Shown here piece by piece: positions 41,925 to 50,716 of a stretch of DNA of 64,000 bases; the stretch's first letter is position 1, and every line of letters begins with the position of its first letter. The notes below the pieces were generated by a model that was not told the origin of the DNA, did not search any database, and saw nothing but the letters and a program-made list of their open reading frames with translations. Source of the stretch: Butyrivibrio sp. (GTDB taxonomy: Bacteria; Bacillota; Clostridia; Lachnospirales; Lachnospiraceae); the NCBI RefSeq assembly GCF_017635265.1, contig NZ_JAGBLU010000117.1, positions 1-64,000 on the forward strand, in the 5' to 3' direction. Both the position numbers and the translations under genes were made by a program.

Positions 41925-44129
41925 TCATATTCCTAGCACCTCCCTTATAGTCGTACACCCAGCTATTATTATTGTAATAAAGGCCGGTGCAACAACAAAC
42001 CAATGCGTTGCTTCCCCTACTGATGCAGGGCTTCCACCCATAACCTGCAAATCTGCGTATGCTCCCGCAATAAAAAACACAAAAAAGAAAGCAAATATTA
42101 GTCCCCCCATAAATCCATGTATTTCAGACATTGCATAGACGATAAACAAAAGAGCCACTATAGCAAGTATTATCCACCCAAAAAGAGCTCCTGCACTTCC
42201 TACTTTTCCCCACCATAAAACCAAGCAAGTAAAATATGTCGTCATCGATGCCCCAAACCAGGCATTAACAGATTCTCCCTTCTGAATAATTGATGTATTA
42301 TAGCCCACTCCAAAGACAACAATCGGGATTAACCAAATTGCTATAGCAACCAAATTATAGCTTCTTACATAAAAGTAGTATGTTTCTAAGTTCCATAATA
42401 ATGGAGTGCATGCGATACTTGCAGCAACCATAAAAATCATAAATAGCATTTCATTAAACTCAAACTGATGCTTCCTATTTGATAGGTTTTTAAAAGCGCC
42501 TCCCGTCCTATTCACTATGTATTTATTGACTTTTTGTGGCCCAATTATCGAAACCACAAATAAAAACATTAGTATTCCAAATGTTTTCCATGCTTCACCA
42601 GCGCTTGCTTTACTGTAGCCTAATTGAGTATATCTTACAGTTGCTGCAGATATACTAAAAACAAACCCCCATATGCCAGATATGTATTTTGCCAAGTCAC
42701 CTTTACTTTTTCTTGAAAAGGCATTCATCAAGGATAAAATCAAAACTCCCATCTCTGCTATTAAACTGCTTTTCACCACATCTATATTGTATATATTTGT
42801 TTCATCCAAATGAATTGAGCCACCTTCAACTAATGGTGCACAAACAGCTATAACACTTGCTGTAAATGCCAACCAACCAAGCATTCCAAATAGATCAAAG
42901 CCATTCCCTTTAGCCTTGGCCTTACCCTTTTTCCAAGACTGTGCTCCACCATACACATTCGATGTAATAGCAGCCCCCATACCTGCCTGACCAACCACAC
43001 CTGTAGAAATATTCATGCTAGTAGGTGGCGTAACAGCAGGTCCCGAAAAACTCTTCTGTACCATTTGCGGGGACATCATATCAAAATATCTCTTATCTGC
43101 CTCGCACCAAGGACATACATTTAATCCTCTTAAATACATATGGGTTGGATTATTGCTACATGTCTCTAAGTTTTTCTCAAATTCATCAAGTGCTTTATGC
43201 CACTCGATTGCTGATGGCCTTTTTGCAGGATTTTTCTTACCTTCAATGAATGCTCTTGTAAATAGATCACAAATACTCCTTGGCAATGTTTCCAATTCAG
43301 GAACAGCGACAGCTTGTGGCTTCTTGCCTTTTTTAAAGCAATAATTATCTCGTTTAACCGCATCATCCCCTTGCCCCGGTGAGCCAACAGAAACAGATTC
43401 CCCCTCTGGGATTCCATTAAAGGGTGAGTATCCATTCATCAAAAGCCGAAACATATGGATAGCCAATGCAAAATTATCAGTCTCCTCAGTGAATGTGTCC
43501 AACGGAGTTTTGGCATATGCTTCTTTTTTATATTCAGGATGAGAAGAAACATAAGCTGAACATTTATTCAACAATTCTGGAGCAGCATATCCCGGAGCAC
43601 AAACATTACACCTATATGCTTTATCTTTCCCCTTATCAAGAACAATATGGTAACTATCAGTATCAAGGAAGGCAACCGCTCCCGTGCTGAGGTTAACACC
43701 TATATTTCTCGGATTAAAATCTCCAAATATATATCCCGCCTTATGAACCTCATGAATAACAACACAGATATTTTGTGCAAGGATGAGCTTCTGTTTGTAC
43801 GTTATTCCAGTTTTTGGAGGATAAACATATACTTCATTCAGTTCATGAGTGATGTTAAGTTTAGGCATCACAAACCCACAGAATAATCCAGCAGAATCAA
43901 ATACCACATCTAAAGGCCAAGCCACCTGGTTCAGAACGCTTGATGATGGAGGTCTCTGTACCATAAGTTTGAGCTTTTCTTCAAGAATTTGTGTAGCACT
44001 AGATTTCTTATATATCTTTATAACCTGACTGCTATTGCCTGATATGGCAAAAATATCCCCTTCGCCACCGCTGCCCAGAGGCTTTTGCTCAAGCTGATAG
44101 CGTCTCCCATTCAACCCTGAAACAACCAT
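41925..44129 (-). CDS. Ser/Thr kinase-like protein with polytopic membrane tail
   Basis: This 734-residue protein is a paralogue of the kinase at 38182. The kinase domain shares GSGGEGDIFAI, VIKIYKK, EVYVYPPK, GYIFGDFNPRNIGV and FLDTDSYH. CSNNPTHMY ... CPWCEAD is the zinc-like module. Instead of the TPR-like region, the C terminus has a linker and about eight to ten membrane helices (from about residue 415). It may sense or gate something at the membrane under kinase control. The two genes differ in the tail but not in the kinase core, so each may direct the same phosphorylation to a different place. The ATG is 5 bases after GAGTGA. Confidence 0.83.
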   Translation of the reverse strand: MVVSGLNGRRYQLEQKPLGSGGEGDIFAISGNSSQVIKIYKKSSATQILEEKLKLMVQRPPSSSVLNQVAWPLDVVFDSAGLFCGFVMPKLNITHELNEVYVYPPKTGITYKQKLILAQNICVVIHEVHKAGYIFGDFNPRNIGVNLSTGAVAFLDTDSYHIVLDKGKDKAYRCNVCAPGYAAPELLNKCSAYVSSHPEYKKEAYAKTPLDTFTEETDNFALAIHMFRLLMNGYSPFNGIPEGESVSVGSPGQGDDAVKRDNYCFKKGKKPQAVAVPELETLPRSICDLFTRAFIEGKKNPAKRPSAIEWHKALDEFEKNLETCSNNPTHMYLRGLNVCPWCEADKRYFDMMSPQMVQKSFSGPAVTPPTSMNISTGVVGQAGMGAAITSNVYGGAQSWKKGKAKAKGNGFDLFGMLGWLAFTASVIAVCAPLVEGGSIHLDETNIYNIDVVKSSLIAEMGVLILSLMNAFSRKSKGDLAKYISGIWGFVFSISAATVRYTQLGYSKASAGEAWKTFGILMFLFVVSIIGPQKVNKYIVNRTGGAFKNLSNRKHQFEFNEMLFMIFMVAASIACTPLLWNLETYYFYVRSYNLVAIAIWLIPIVVFGVGYNTSIIQKGESVNAWFGASMTTYFTCLVLWWGKVGSAGALFGWIILAIVALLFIVYAMSEIHGFMGGLIFAFFFVFFIAGAYADLQVMGGSPASVGEATHWFVVAPAFITIIIAGCTTIREVLGI

Positions 44130-44235
44130 ATATCACTCACGCTTTCTGATTAACATTATTACCAGTCATCTATAAAGGCAGTGCACATTCCTCTTTATAA
44201 TAGCGGTCTATATCAGAGAAAAATCCAACACCGAA

Positions 44236-45294
44236 CTATAAAGAAAGTGTACTTACAACAGACAAAACTTGTTCTGATACATTATGTACATTCGAATCGA
44301 TCGAAACCTCATTGCCAGTAGACTGAATAATCTGATTTTTCAAGTCTTCTATAACCCTCAGCCTATCGTCATTATCTTTCACTATTTTCATCCTATACTC
44401 GTCCACCATCTGTGAAGTTGTCGGAATCATCTCCAATTCCTGCTCATCTTTTCCTATATAATAACTCAATTCATTCTTTCTTTTGCGTGCAAAGAATCCC
44501 AAATTCTGAAGTTCATTTCTATATGAATCCAATTCTGTTTGAAGCTCAACTCTGCGTTTTTGCTGCTGTATACTTTTTTCTTTTAATTCCCCAACATATT
44601 GTTCTAAAATACCACTCATATTATTACAATAATCATCCTGGGCTTTTCTAAAAGATTCTAATAATCTCCTTGCCGCCTCTTCCTTCTCTTGCTTTTGCTT
44701 CTCTGCCTCAGCCTTAATACTCTCAAGAAGCTTTCTCAAATAATCGTAAAGCCCCATTCCGCTGTTTTCGTATTTACAATTAAGTCTACTATCCGGTGAA
44801 TCCGGAATAGAATTAGCAGCACGGAGTGTATCTGATGATTTTTCAATGCTCCCAACGTTATAATATAGATAAACATCAAAATCCATCTCCATCGCTATCT
44901 GATTTAAATCACATTCAAATACTTCGGTTTTCTCATTCGTATAATCCTCTTTTCTTAAGTATTCTTCAATCTCTTCAGTTTTTTCGCGAACATAAAACCT
45001 TCCATTTGTACCCAAGAAAAACTCATAGTCAATTTTATATATATATACATCAAAATCATCATCTCCCGGATCTGGATCTCTATTCCATTCACCATACTTC
45101 TTTGTAGTAATCTTCCACTTTAAATTTTCATCCCCCCACAATGGTTTCGCCAAAGACTCAATTTCTTTCAATATGCCTCTTATCTCTGATTCATAATAAA
45201 GATTACCGTTCAAATAGTTGTCAAGTGCATTTCCCATATAACCCCTTTCTGCCGCATTTTTTGCGTCACCATAAACCATGCAAGCTTTTAACAT
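44236..45294 (-). CDS. Coiled-coil protein of the signalling cluster
   Basis: This 352-residue protein has a helical N terminus, a central beta-rich segment with aromatic strands (DFDVYIYKIDYEFFLGTNGRFYVREK), and a long coiled coil (about 200-340). The coiled coil contains EAEKQKQEKEEAARRLLESFRKAQDDYC and LKEKSIQQQKRRVELQTELDSYRNELQNLG. I do not recognise a family. The first ATG has no clear ribosome site; the second in-frame Met (45279) is also possible. It lies between the second kinase and the nuclease toxin and could be a scaffold. Confidence 0.65.
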   Translation of the reverse strand: MLKACMVYGDAKNAAERGYMGNALDNYLNGNLYYESEIRGILKEIESLAKPLWGDENLKWKITTKKYGEWNRDPDPGDDDFDVYIYKIDYEFFLGTNGRFYVREKTEEIEEYLRKEDYTNEKTEVFECDLNQIAMEMDFDVYLYYNVGSIEKSSDTLRAANSIPDSPDSRLNCKYENSGMGLYDYLRKLLESIKAEAEKQKQEKEEAARRLLESFRKAQDDYCNNMSGILEQYVGELKEKSIQQQKRRVELQTELDSYRNELQNLGFFARKRKNELSYYIGKDEQELEMIPTTSQMVDEYRMKIVKDNDDRLRVIEDLKNQIIQSTGNEVSIDSNVHNVSEQVLSVVSTLSL

Positions 45295-45399
45295 CACATA
45301 AAAGGTTCAATAATATATCACACAAATTATCCATTATAAATACAGGATATCATCGCGCTTAGCTTGTTCTTAGTAATGTCATATTTAATGCTTATCCTA

Positions 45400-46104
45400 T
45401 TACCTTGATTGGCTCTTTGAACCACTAGTTTTTGCAACTCCCGCGCTAGTACTATTGGCCGAAGCAGTCTTTATTGAATTTATCTTTTGTGGTGAATGAC
45501 TGCTTAAACCAACAGAGTTTGTACTCGCCCGTGTGATAGCATTTTGTTTTGTATTCTCCTGCTTACTAACTGTCTGCTTTAATGAGTTTCTTTTAAACAT
45601 ATCCGATGTCTGGTCCACCATTTTAGGTTTTTTTGCACAAGCTTCCCTACACTTATCCGAAAACGCTCTAGCCTTATCTGTAATCCCAAGTTGATTCTCA
45701 TATATATGAATCTCACCTGATCCCTTATGCACACTCTGAGGCAATGCCACAGCTTGACCATCCTTTCCTATATGGTGATGTATCAAGGTTTCATTTTCAT
45801 AGCCTTTATATTGGGGAAAACATTTTACAAACCTAGCATCAACTCTTGGAGATTCACCATTATCAATTCTTAAGTTATTCTTCTTGCTAAAAACTTCGGG
45901 ATGTTTAGATAATAATTCCTTGAAATAATAATTACTACTTCTCTCCCAACCTTGCGAATTAGCGTTCGCCATTCCCTCTCCCTTATACCTCATATTTATC
46001 ACAAGTTCATTGGGATGATTGAGCGTGTACTTCTTTCCTTCAGATGTAATTCGTTCTGCTGTTATTTCTTTTTTTGGTATGCCGTCATAAACATCTATAG
46101 CCAT
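45400..46104 (-). CDS. HNH-type nuclease toxin
   Basis: This 234-residue protein has a polymorphic-toxin nuclease domain in its first 145 residues. SSNYYFKELLSKHPEVFSKKNNLRI and ARFVKCFPQYKGYENETL lead to HHHIGKDGQAVALPQSVHKGSGEIHIYENQLGI. The residues His 109-111, His 126 and His 133 form the metal-binding ENDO VII/HNH pattern. The C-terminal 90 residues are low-complexity, rich in S, N, K, T. No secretion signal or long carrier is attached. The gene starts inside the immunity gene's last codons (46104) and follows it. It probably cleaves DNA or RNA. Confidence 0.8.
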   Translation of the reverse strand: MAIDVYDGIPKKEITAERITSEGKKYTLNHPNELVINMRYKGEGMANANSQGWERSSNYYFKELLSKHPEVFSKKNNLRIDNGESPRVDARFVKCFPQYKGYENETLIHHHIGKDGQAVALPQSVHKGSGEIHIYENQLGITDKARAFSDKCREACAKKPKMVDQTSDMFKRNSLKQTVSKQENTKQNAITRASTNSVGLSSHSPQKINSIKTASANSTSAGVAKTSGSKSQSR

Positions 46105-46646
46105 TACATCCTAGCCTCCATTACACCTATAGTCTTTGCAATGGAATATGACAACAACACCTCCTTATGTGTATCTGATTCATAGCAAAACAGCTTATTG
46201 TTTTGATTATCATAAAAAATAAAATATCCGTCATCATCATTTACAATAGCATTGCCAATTAGAAACAATTGCGTCCCAGGAAAAAATGATTGTGCATCTA
46301 AGTATTCCCTTTTTATTGTATCTACCACGGGTTCTGTAGCATCAACTGGATAGAAATTCAAGAAGCACTCTCCGAATTTCCCTGACAGCATCAAAAATGA
46401 ATATGTAGAAAAATACGCTTTCAGCTCATCACATAACACAAAACCGATTGTATCCTCGATATCATTCCATGGTATCGCAGTCTTTTGCAGAATTGGTTTC
46501 CACTGAACTTCGCCATCTTCATCTGGTACAGAAATTAAGCAAGCTTTATTCAAACCATCAGTATATGACACTGTTGGATTCGTCCCAAATACTCCATTAG
46601 CATAATTATTTAATCGCGAAAAATAGCCATCAAACACTTCTTTCAT
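46104..46646 (-). CDS. Syd/SUKH-like immunity protein
   Basis: The 180-residue product starts MKEVFDGYFSRLNNYANGVFG, with GAGGATATAAAA upstream; the longer frame lacks a ribosome site and overlaps the transglutaminase gene. It has the Syd outline: WKPILQKTAIPWNDIEDTIGFVLCDELKAYFSTYSFLMLSGKFGECFLNFYP, then SFFPGTQLFLIGNAIVNDDDGYFIFYDNQNNKLFCYE and LLSYSIAKTIG. Syd and SUKH proteins are common immunity proteins of nuclease toxins. It overlaps the toxin start, a layout of coupled toxin and immunity genes with the immunity gene first. Confidence 0.78.
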   Translation of the reverse strand: MKEVFDGYFSRLNNYANGVFGTNPTVSYTDGLNKACLISVPDEDGEVQWKPILQKTAIPWNDIEDTIGFVLCDELKAYFSTYSFLMLSGKFGECFLNFYPVDATEPVVDTIKREYLDAQSFFPGTQLFLIGNAIVNDDDGYFIFYDNQNNKLFCYESDTHKEVLLSYSIAKTIGVMEARM

Positions 46647-46648
46647 TT

Positions 46649-47599
46649 TTATATCCTCACTATATGAATATGAAAAACTCTCTGTGTAGCATTGAATCCT
46701 GTTGAATATTTGCCATACACGCACGCTTTCGCCATCGACTCTTCGATAACCTTTGATACTTTTAACTCCAACCCATACTCAGGAGCGTCATCAGGAAGCT
46801 TTACGACAAAATCCAATTCATTTTTCAAGATTTTCTCTTTGATATAATTAAATAATTCTTTTTTCCCATATATTACACTATGATTTCGCTCATAATAGTT
46901 TAAGCTTGGTTTATTTGCTATTGGATAATCTCCTTCTTTAAAAGTGTGATCTCTTGCTACTTCATCTGCTGTTAAACCAAAATAATCATACCGCAATGTG
47001 TTTAAATACCTTATGGTCGTATCAAATGTCACATCTACATGGCACCATTCGCCCTCTATTTTAACCATATTCCACGCATGAGGATTATCTGTATGTATCG
47101 TTGGATCATCTGCAGTACCAGAAACAACAAGACACTGTATTCCAACTCGTTCCAAAAGATACTTATATGCTTTAGCAAACCCTTCGCACACTGCCTTTTT
47201 CTCGACAAATGGTCCGATAATTGTATACCGCTCTTTTTCTCCATCATTGATATATTCAACATTTTTTGCAAGAGCATCATGCAACATCAACGCCTTTTCG
47301 TATTCCCTATGCCCAGCGGTTCGCGCTATTAGCCTATCTGCTCTTTCCTCACACTTTAGCTTTAATTGATTTATTTCTTGCTTGGTATAAGAATACCGCG
47401 GATATAAATCAATAGTTATTCCTCTGGTAATAGTCCTAAAGCCACTTACGTAAAAATAATTCGGGTTTTCTAACACTTCACTTTGCAGCACCCATTGCAG
47501 TTTCTCGCCATTAATAGAAGATGCACAGGTTATTTTCTGATCTCCATTTTCAAGTCCATCAAATATTGGCTTATATGCACTTTTTTCGAGAGCACTCAC
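46649..47599 (-). CDS. Transglutaminase-like cysteine protease fold protein
   Basis: This 316-residue protein has a transglutaminase-like core with the catalytic triad visible: Cys in VEKKAVCEGFAKAYKYLL (about 142), His in DNPHAWNMV (about 180) and Asp in CHVDVTFD (about 195). The N-terminal 90 residues are a separate domain and the C-terminal 80 residues a second one. The start is GTG 47599 with AAGGGAATA upstream. It ends two bases from the immunity gene start. It could cleave, cross-link or bind partners of the cluster such as the CFI-box proteins; there is no signal peptide, so it would act in the cytoplasm. Confidence 0.8.
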   Translation of the reverse strand: MSALEKSAYKPIFDGLENGDQKITCASSINGEKLQWVLQSEVLENPNYFYVSGFRTITRGITIDLYPRYSYTKQEINQLKLKCEERADRLIARTAGHREYEKALMLHDALAKNVEYINDGEKERYTIIGPFVEKKAVCEGFAKAYKYLLERVGIQCLVVSGTADDPTIHTDNPHAWNMVKIEGEWCHVDVTFDTTIRYLNTLRYDYFGLTADEVARDHTFKEGDYPIANKPSLNYYERNHSVIYGKKELFNYIKEKILKNELDFVVKLPDDAPEYGLELKVSKVIEESMAKACVYGKYSTGFNATQRVFHIHIVRI

Positions 47600-47658
47600 T
47601 ATTCCCTTTATTGTTCTAATAACTTGTCACCTCTACATGATTCTTTTGACCAACACCA

Positions 47659-48597
47659 TCAATCCTCTGGAATATCTTGATTGGCTTGTTGTTCCTCATT
47701 TTCGCTATAATTCACGACATTCTTATCTTCATCTTTAAACAAATGTGGATACGCGGCCCTTTTCCATGCATCCTCGTATTTTTTCTTCAAGGCTATCCAA
47801 TCCGGTTCAGCATAATACTCAGCCGGTTGCAAGCTATATGATGCAGATGTATTCATAATGACTACTACTGTTTTGTCATCATTTACCTGTGCCGCAGATA
47901 TACCGCTCATAAATTTGCCTATCTTTTCTTGTACTGCCTCCTCTCCTTCCGATTCAATTTTTAGACTTTTAGGATCCATGAAGAACTTTGCTAACGCTGT
48001 ATAAATGCTCACCTCTTCATCTCTTATATATATTGGGAAAAGGATTTCATACATTCCATCTGTTGCTAAGAATACACTGACTACAGGATTTTCATACTTT
48101 TTTATAATCCATTTTTCCTCGCCAAAAAATAAAGGAAGCACCCGGCCGTCAGAGTCTCTTTGCTGTTCCGTAACTTTGCAAAACTTACCATCCGTAGTCA
48201 TGGCAATTATCCCGCTATCACCAGAATGTCCATAATATAGGCAGTCATCAATCAGAATCGCAAGCGAAAGAGTAGTGTCATACTGATCAAAATCATGACC
48301 ATTCTCTGTTGCAATCTGTTCGATTGTATTTTGAGACAACTCAAACGAATCTTTTATCACCCCAAGAATCTCTTCCTCGGTCGAATTACTTTTTATATGG
48401 TCTGAACAATATTCTGTAGATAACTCCGAGGCTGTCTTTGATGCCACATCTGAGTGTTCCTCACTTCCAAGGCCATCTGCAACAGCTGCAATAATCATAT
48501 TCTCACTACACTTAATTATTTTATGATAATCTTGACATACCACGTTATTCTTAACGTGGTATGCACCCTGCTGTGTAACCCCATAGGCATATATCAT
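47659..48597 (-). CDS. PP2C family protein phosphatase
   Basis: This 312-residue protein has PP2C motifs in order: CQDYHKI (residues 21-27), VADGLGSEEHSDVASKTA (39-56), YDTTLSLAILIDDCLYYGHSGDSGI with the GD metal-binding pair, FLATDGMYEILFP and QVNDDKTVVVIMN. The acidic metal ligands (D40, D128-like, D245-like) are all visible. It should remove phosphate from the kinases' substrates. An additional acidic tail follows (residues 250-312). GGAGG lies upstream. It sits beside the VWA gene, as YegK does in the YegI/YegK/YegL triad. Confidence 0.9.
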   Translation of the reverse strand: MIYAYGVTQQGAYHVKNNVVCQDYHKIIKCSENMIIAAVADGLGSEEHSDVASKTASELSTEYCSDHIKSNSTEEEILGVIKDSFELSQNTIEQIATENGHDFDQYDTTLSLAILIDDCLYYGHSGDSGIIAMTTDGKFCKVTEQQRDSDGRVLPLFFGEEKWIIKKYENPVVSVFLATDGMYEILFPIYIRDEEVSIYTALAKFFMDPKSLKIESEGEEAVQEKIGKFMSGISAAQVNDDKTVVVIMNTSASYSLQPAEYYAEPDWIALKKKYEDAWKRAAYPHLFKDEDKNVVNYSENEEQQANQDIPED

Positions 48598-48629
48598 GTT
48601 TTATCTGCCTCCTTGTGTCGGTTGTACTA

Positions 48630-49325
48630 TTACATCCAATCATCCGTATCTTTATCAACGTTGTCAGGAAGCGGTACTCCTTTTGGCTTTTCTCCAGGAG
48701 AACTTACCGAAACAGAACGCATGCTCTTATTTACCCAATCAAAGAAGCTTGAAAAATCATATCCTTTCAACTTCATTACTTTGGGGCCAGAAAGACGGTG
48801 CAGCGTCTGAGGATCATAACCTTCAACCCCCAGTGAGAAGAACTTCAATTTCTCATTTTCTTCCATGTCCTGAATCACCTTCACAATTTCTGTTATATCA
48901 TCCTGTGGCGCACCATCAGAGATCATAATAATCCAAGGCTTGTACGGCTCTGTTCCTGATCGGCGATAAAACCTTGACCTCTCATTTACCATATCAATTG
49001 CTTTCTGAATAGCTGGAGACATATTAGTACCGCCATTTGCAACAAGATTAACAGGCTCCATATATTCAATAGGTACGAACTCCTGAACAACATTAAGACC
49101 AGAGTTAAACTCGACAATGGCGATATCCAGTACATCTCTGGTTGTTTTATCCTCACATACATCAAGCTTAAACTTATTCAAACCCTCATTAAGCTCTCTT
49201 ATGGGTTCGCCACCCATTGATCCTGATGTGTCAAGCAAAAGCAAACAGGCCATATGTGGCTCACTTGCGTTGACAATCGTAGGAATGTCCTCGTTAAACG
49301 ATCTCTGCATCATTTCTTCTTCCAT
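48630..49325 (-). CDS. TerY-like VWA domain protein
   Basis: The start is ATG 49325 (MEEEMMQRSF) with AGGAGG 8 bases upstream, giving 231 residues. The VWA domain shows the MIDAS motif DTSGSMGGEPI, the Thr in GGTNMSPAI and the Asp in ISDGAPQDD; the family reading is TerY-like (PCLLLLDTSGSM... VEFNSGLNVVQEF, VEGYDPQTLHRLSG). VWA proteins of this group hold together the phosphosignalling triads. No membrane segment is present. It is encoded between the ATPase partner and the phosphatase. Confidence 0.9.
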   Translation of the reverse strand: MEEEMMQRSFNEDIPTIVNASEPHMACLLLLDTSGSMGGEPIRELNEGLNKFKLDVCEDKTTRDVLDIAIVEFNSGLNVVQEFVPIEYMEPVNLVANGGTNMSPAIQKAIDMVNERSRFYRRSGTEPYKPWIIMISDGAPQDDITEIVKVIQDMEENEKLKFFSLGVEGYDPQTLHRLSGPKVMKLKGYDFSSFFDWVNKSMRSVSVSSPGEKPKGVPLPDNVDKDTDDWM

Positions 49326-49429
49326 TTCTGTTCCCTCCTTATGTTTGGAATTATCTATCATCTTCTACATTATCTTTTTTTCATCTCCATCTGGCACTCC
49401 GTATTCTCTATACTGACAAACCATAGTTT

Positions 49430-50716
49430 TCACAAAATTGGCACATATGACACTTCGCCTGTTATCTTGTCCATAATAAACACTTCGTCTACAGCCATTC
49501 CCTGTATCTCCTCTGGTTTCACCCTGTTTTCCCTCTTTATATTTATACTGGCAGTATGCGTAGTTCCATACCCCCAATGTCCCACATAATTCGAATTTTG
49601 CGCATAAGAGTTGTTTATCTCATGCTTATCATAAGACCCAATAATATCAGAATACTTCTGGCAGCTATGCGCAGAGGAATGTTTAGAGATTATAATCTTC
49701 GAGCATTTCCCGGAAAATGCAAAAAAATCATTATCATTTCCTCCAAATCCAGAATAGACATCATCTGATGAAGCAACCACACTATAATTGCCGCCTCCTC
49801 TTTTGATGTAATCCATCAGTACATCGCTTGTACATATCTGAATACCATCTGCCACAATCATTGTCTTTCCACCTTGAGATATGATGGTTTCCGCTTCATT
49901 CACAAGTGTGTTGATCAACACCGTATTTGTACTTGACTGTACATCGACAGAAAGAATCAGTTGTTTATGTGATGCATCCACATAATTCACAGCATTACTG
50001 GCATTTGTTTTTTGCGCCAAGATAGAAGCGCCCTGTCTAGATAATGCTTGAAAAAAAGCCTCGATATTACCTCGTTCGATCTCTCCTTGCATTATTTGAG
50101 ATATTATGTTTCTCGCCTCATTTTGTGATATTCTGCCCTGGTTTTCTGCCTTATTTACTCCATCTATAAAGGTCAGATGAGGACAGTTAATATACATATA
50201 GCATCTTGGACTCTTTCGATTTGCTCTTATATAATCACTTATCCCATTGATATAGTAGCGACCGGCAGCGTTAATCTTGTAGTCCTTTGTTGAAGAAGAA
50301 ACTATCAATCTCGCAATCTCGTTGTTTGAAGCTCCTATGAAAGGATCATAAATAGGATTATTCCCATTAACAATGCATACATTCCCTGCTCCAAAAAAAT
50401 TAGCAACACTATTTTCTAACTCTCTATTACTGCTATGTAGCAAAAGTACGGAGTATCCCTGTAAAAAAGCGCATTCTATTGCTCGTGTAATCGAACGTAC
50501 ACGTATCGTATTGGCTCCGCCCGTAAACATCATGTTCTCGAGAGGGTTATTTTCATCAAAAAAAGCTTCTATATCACTTGGTTCATACCTGAGCACACCT
50601 TGATTGGCTTCATTTTCGCGCTGAACAGACATTAAAGCCTTTTGTGTTCTTCTGTTCGCTATTCCTGCCACCATAAAACCAGCAAGACCGCTCGAATGAT
50701 TATTAAAAAGACTCAT
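49430..50716 (-). CDS. Partner of the VirD4/HerA-like ATPase, lacking a Walker A motif
   Basis: This 428-residue protein starts MSLFNNHSSGLAGFMVAGIANRRTQKAL, with AGGAAGG upstream. The central part has a RecA-like order of strands (YSVLLLHSSN, CIVNGNNPIYDPFIG, TMIVADGIQICTSDVLMDYIKRGG), but no GxxGxGKT is present. The C terminus (RVKPEEIQGMAVDEVFIMDKITGEVSYVP) has the ending of TraG/VirD4-type proteins. It overlaps the ATPase gene by 4 bases, so the two are made together. It may form mixed rings with the ATPase, in which only one subunit hydrolyses ATP. Confidence 0.65.
   Translation of the reverse strand: MSLFNNHSSGLAGFMVAGIANRRTQKALMSVQRENEANQGVLRYEPSDIEAFFDENNPLENMMFTGGANTIRVRSITRAIECAFLQGYSVLLLHSSNRELENSVANFFGAGNVCIVNGNNPIYDPFIGASNNEIARLIVSSSTKDYKINAAGRYYINGISDYIRANRKSPRCYMYINCPHLTFIDGVNKAENQGRISQNEARNIISQIMQGEIERGNIEAFFQALSRQGASILAQKTNASNAVNYVDASHKQLILSVDVQSSTNTVLINTLVNEAETIISQGGKTMIVADGIQICTSDVLMDYIKRGGGNYSVVASSDDVYSGFGGNDNDFFAFSGKCSKIIISKHSSAHSCQKYSDIIGSYDKHEINNSYAQNSNYVGHWGYGTTHTASINIKRENRVKPEEIQGMAVDEVFIMDKITGEVSYVPIL

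Noticed and set aside
45298-45399. Additional small genes between the coiled-coil protein and the nuclease toxin
   Set aside because: The gap is about 100 bases on each side of short frames that have no ribosome sites and overlap real genes in other frames.
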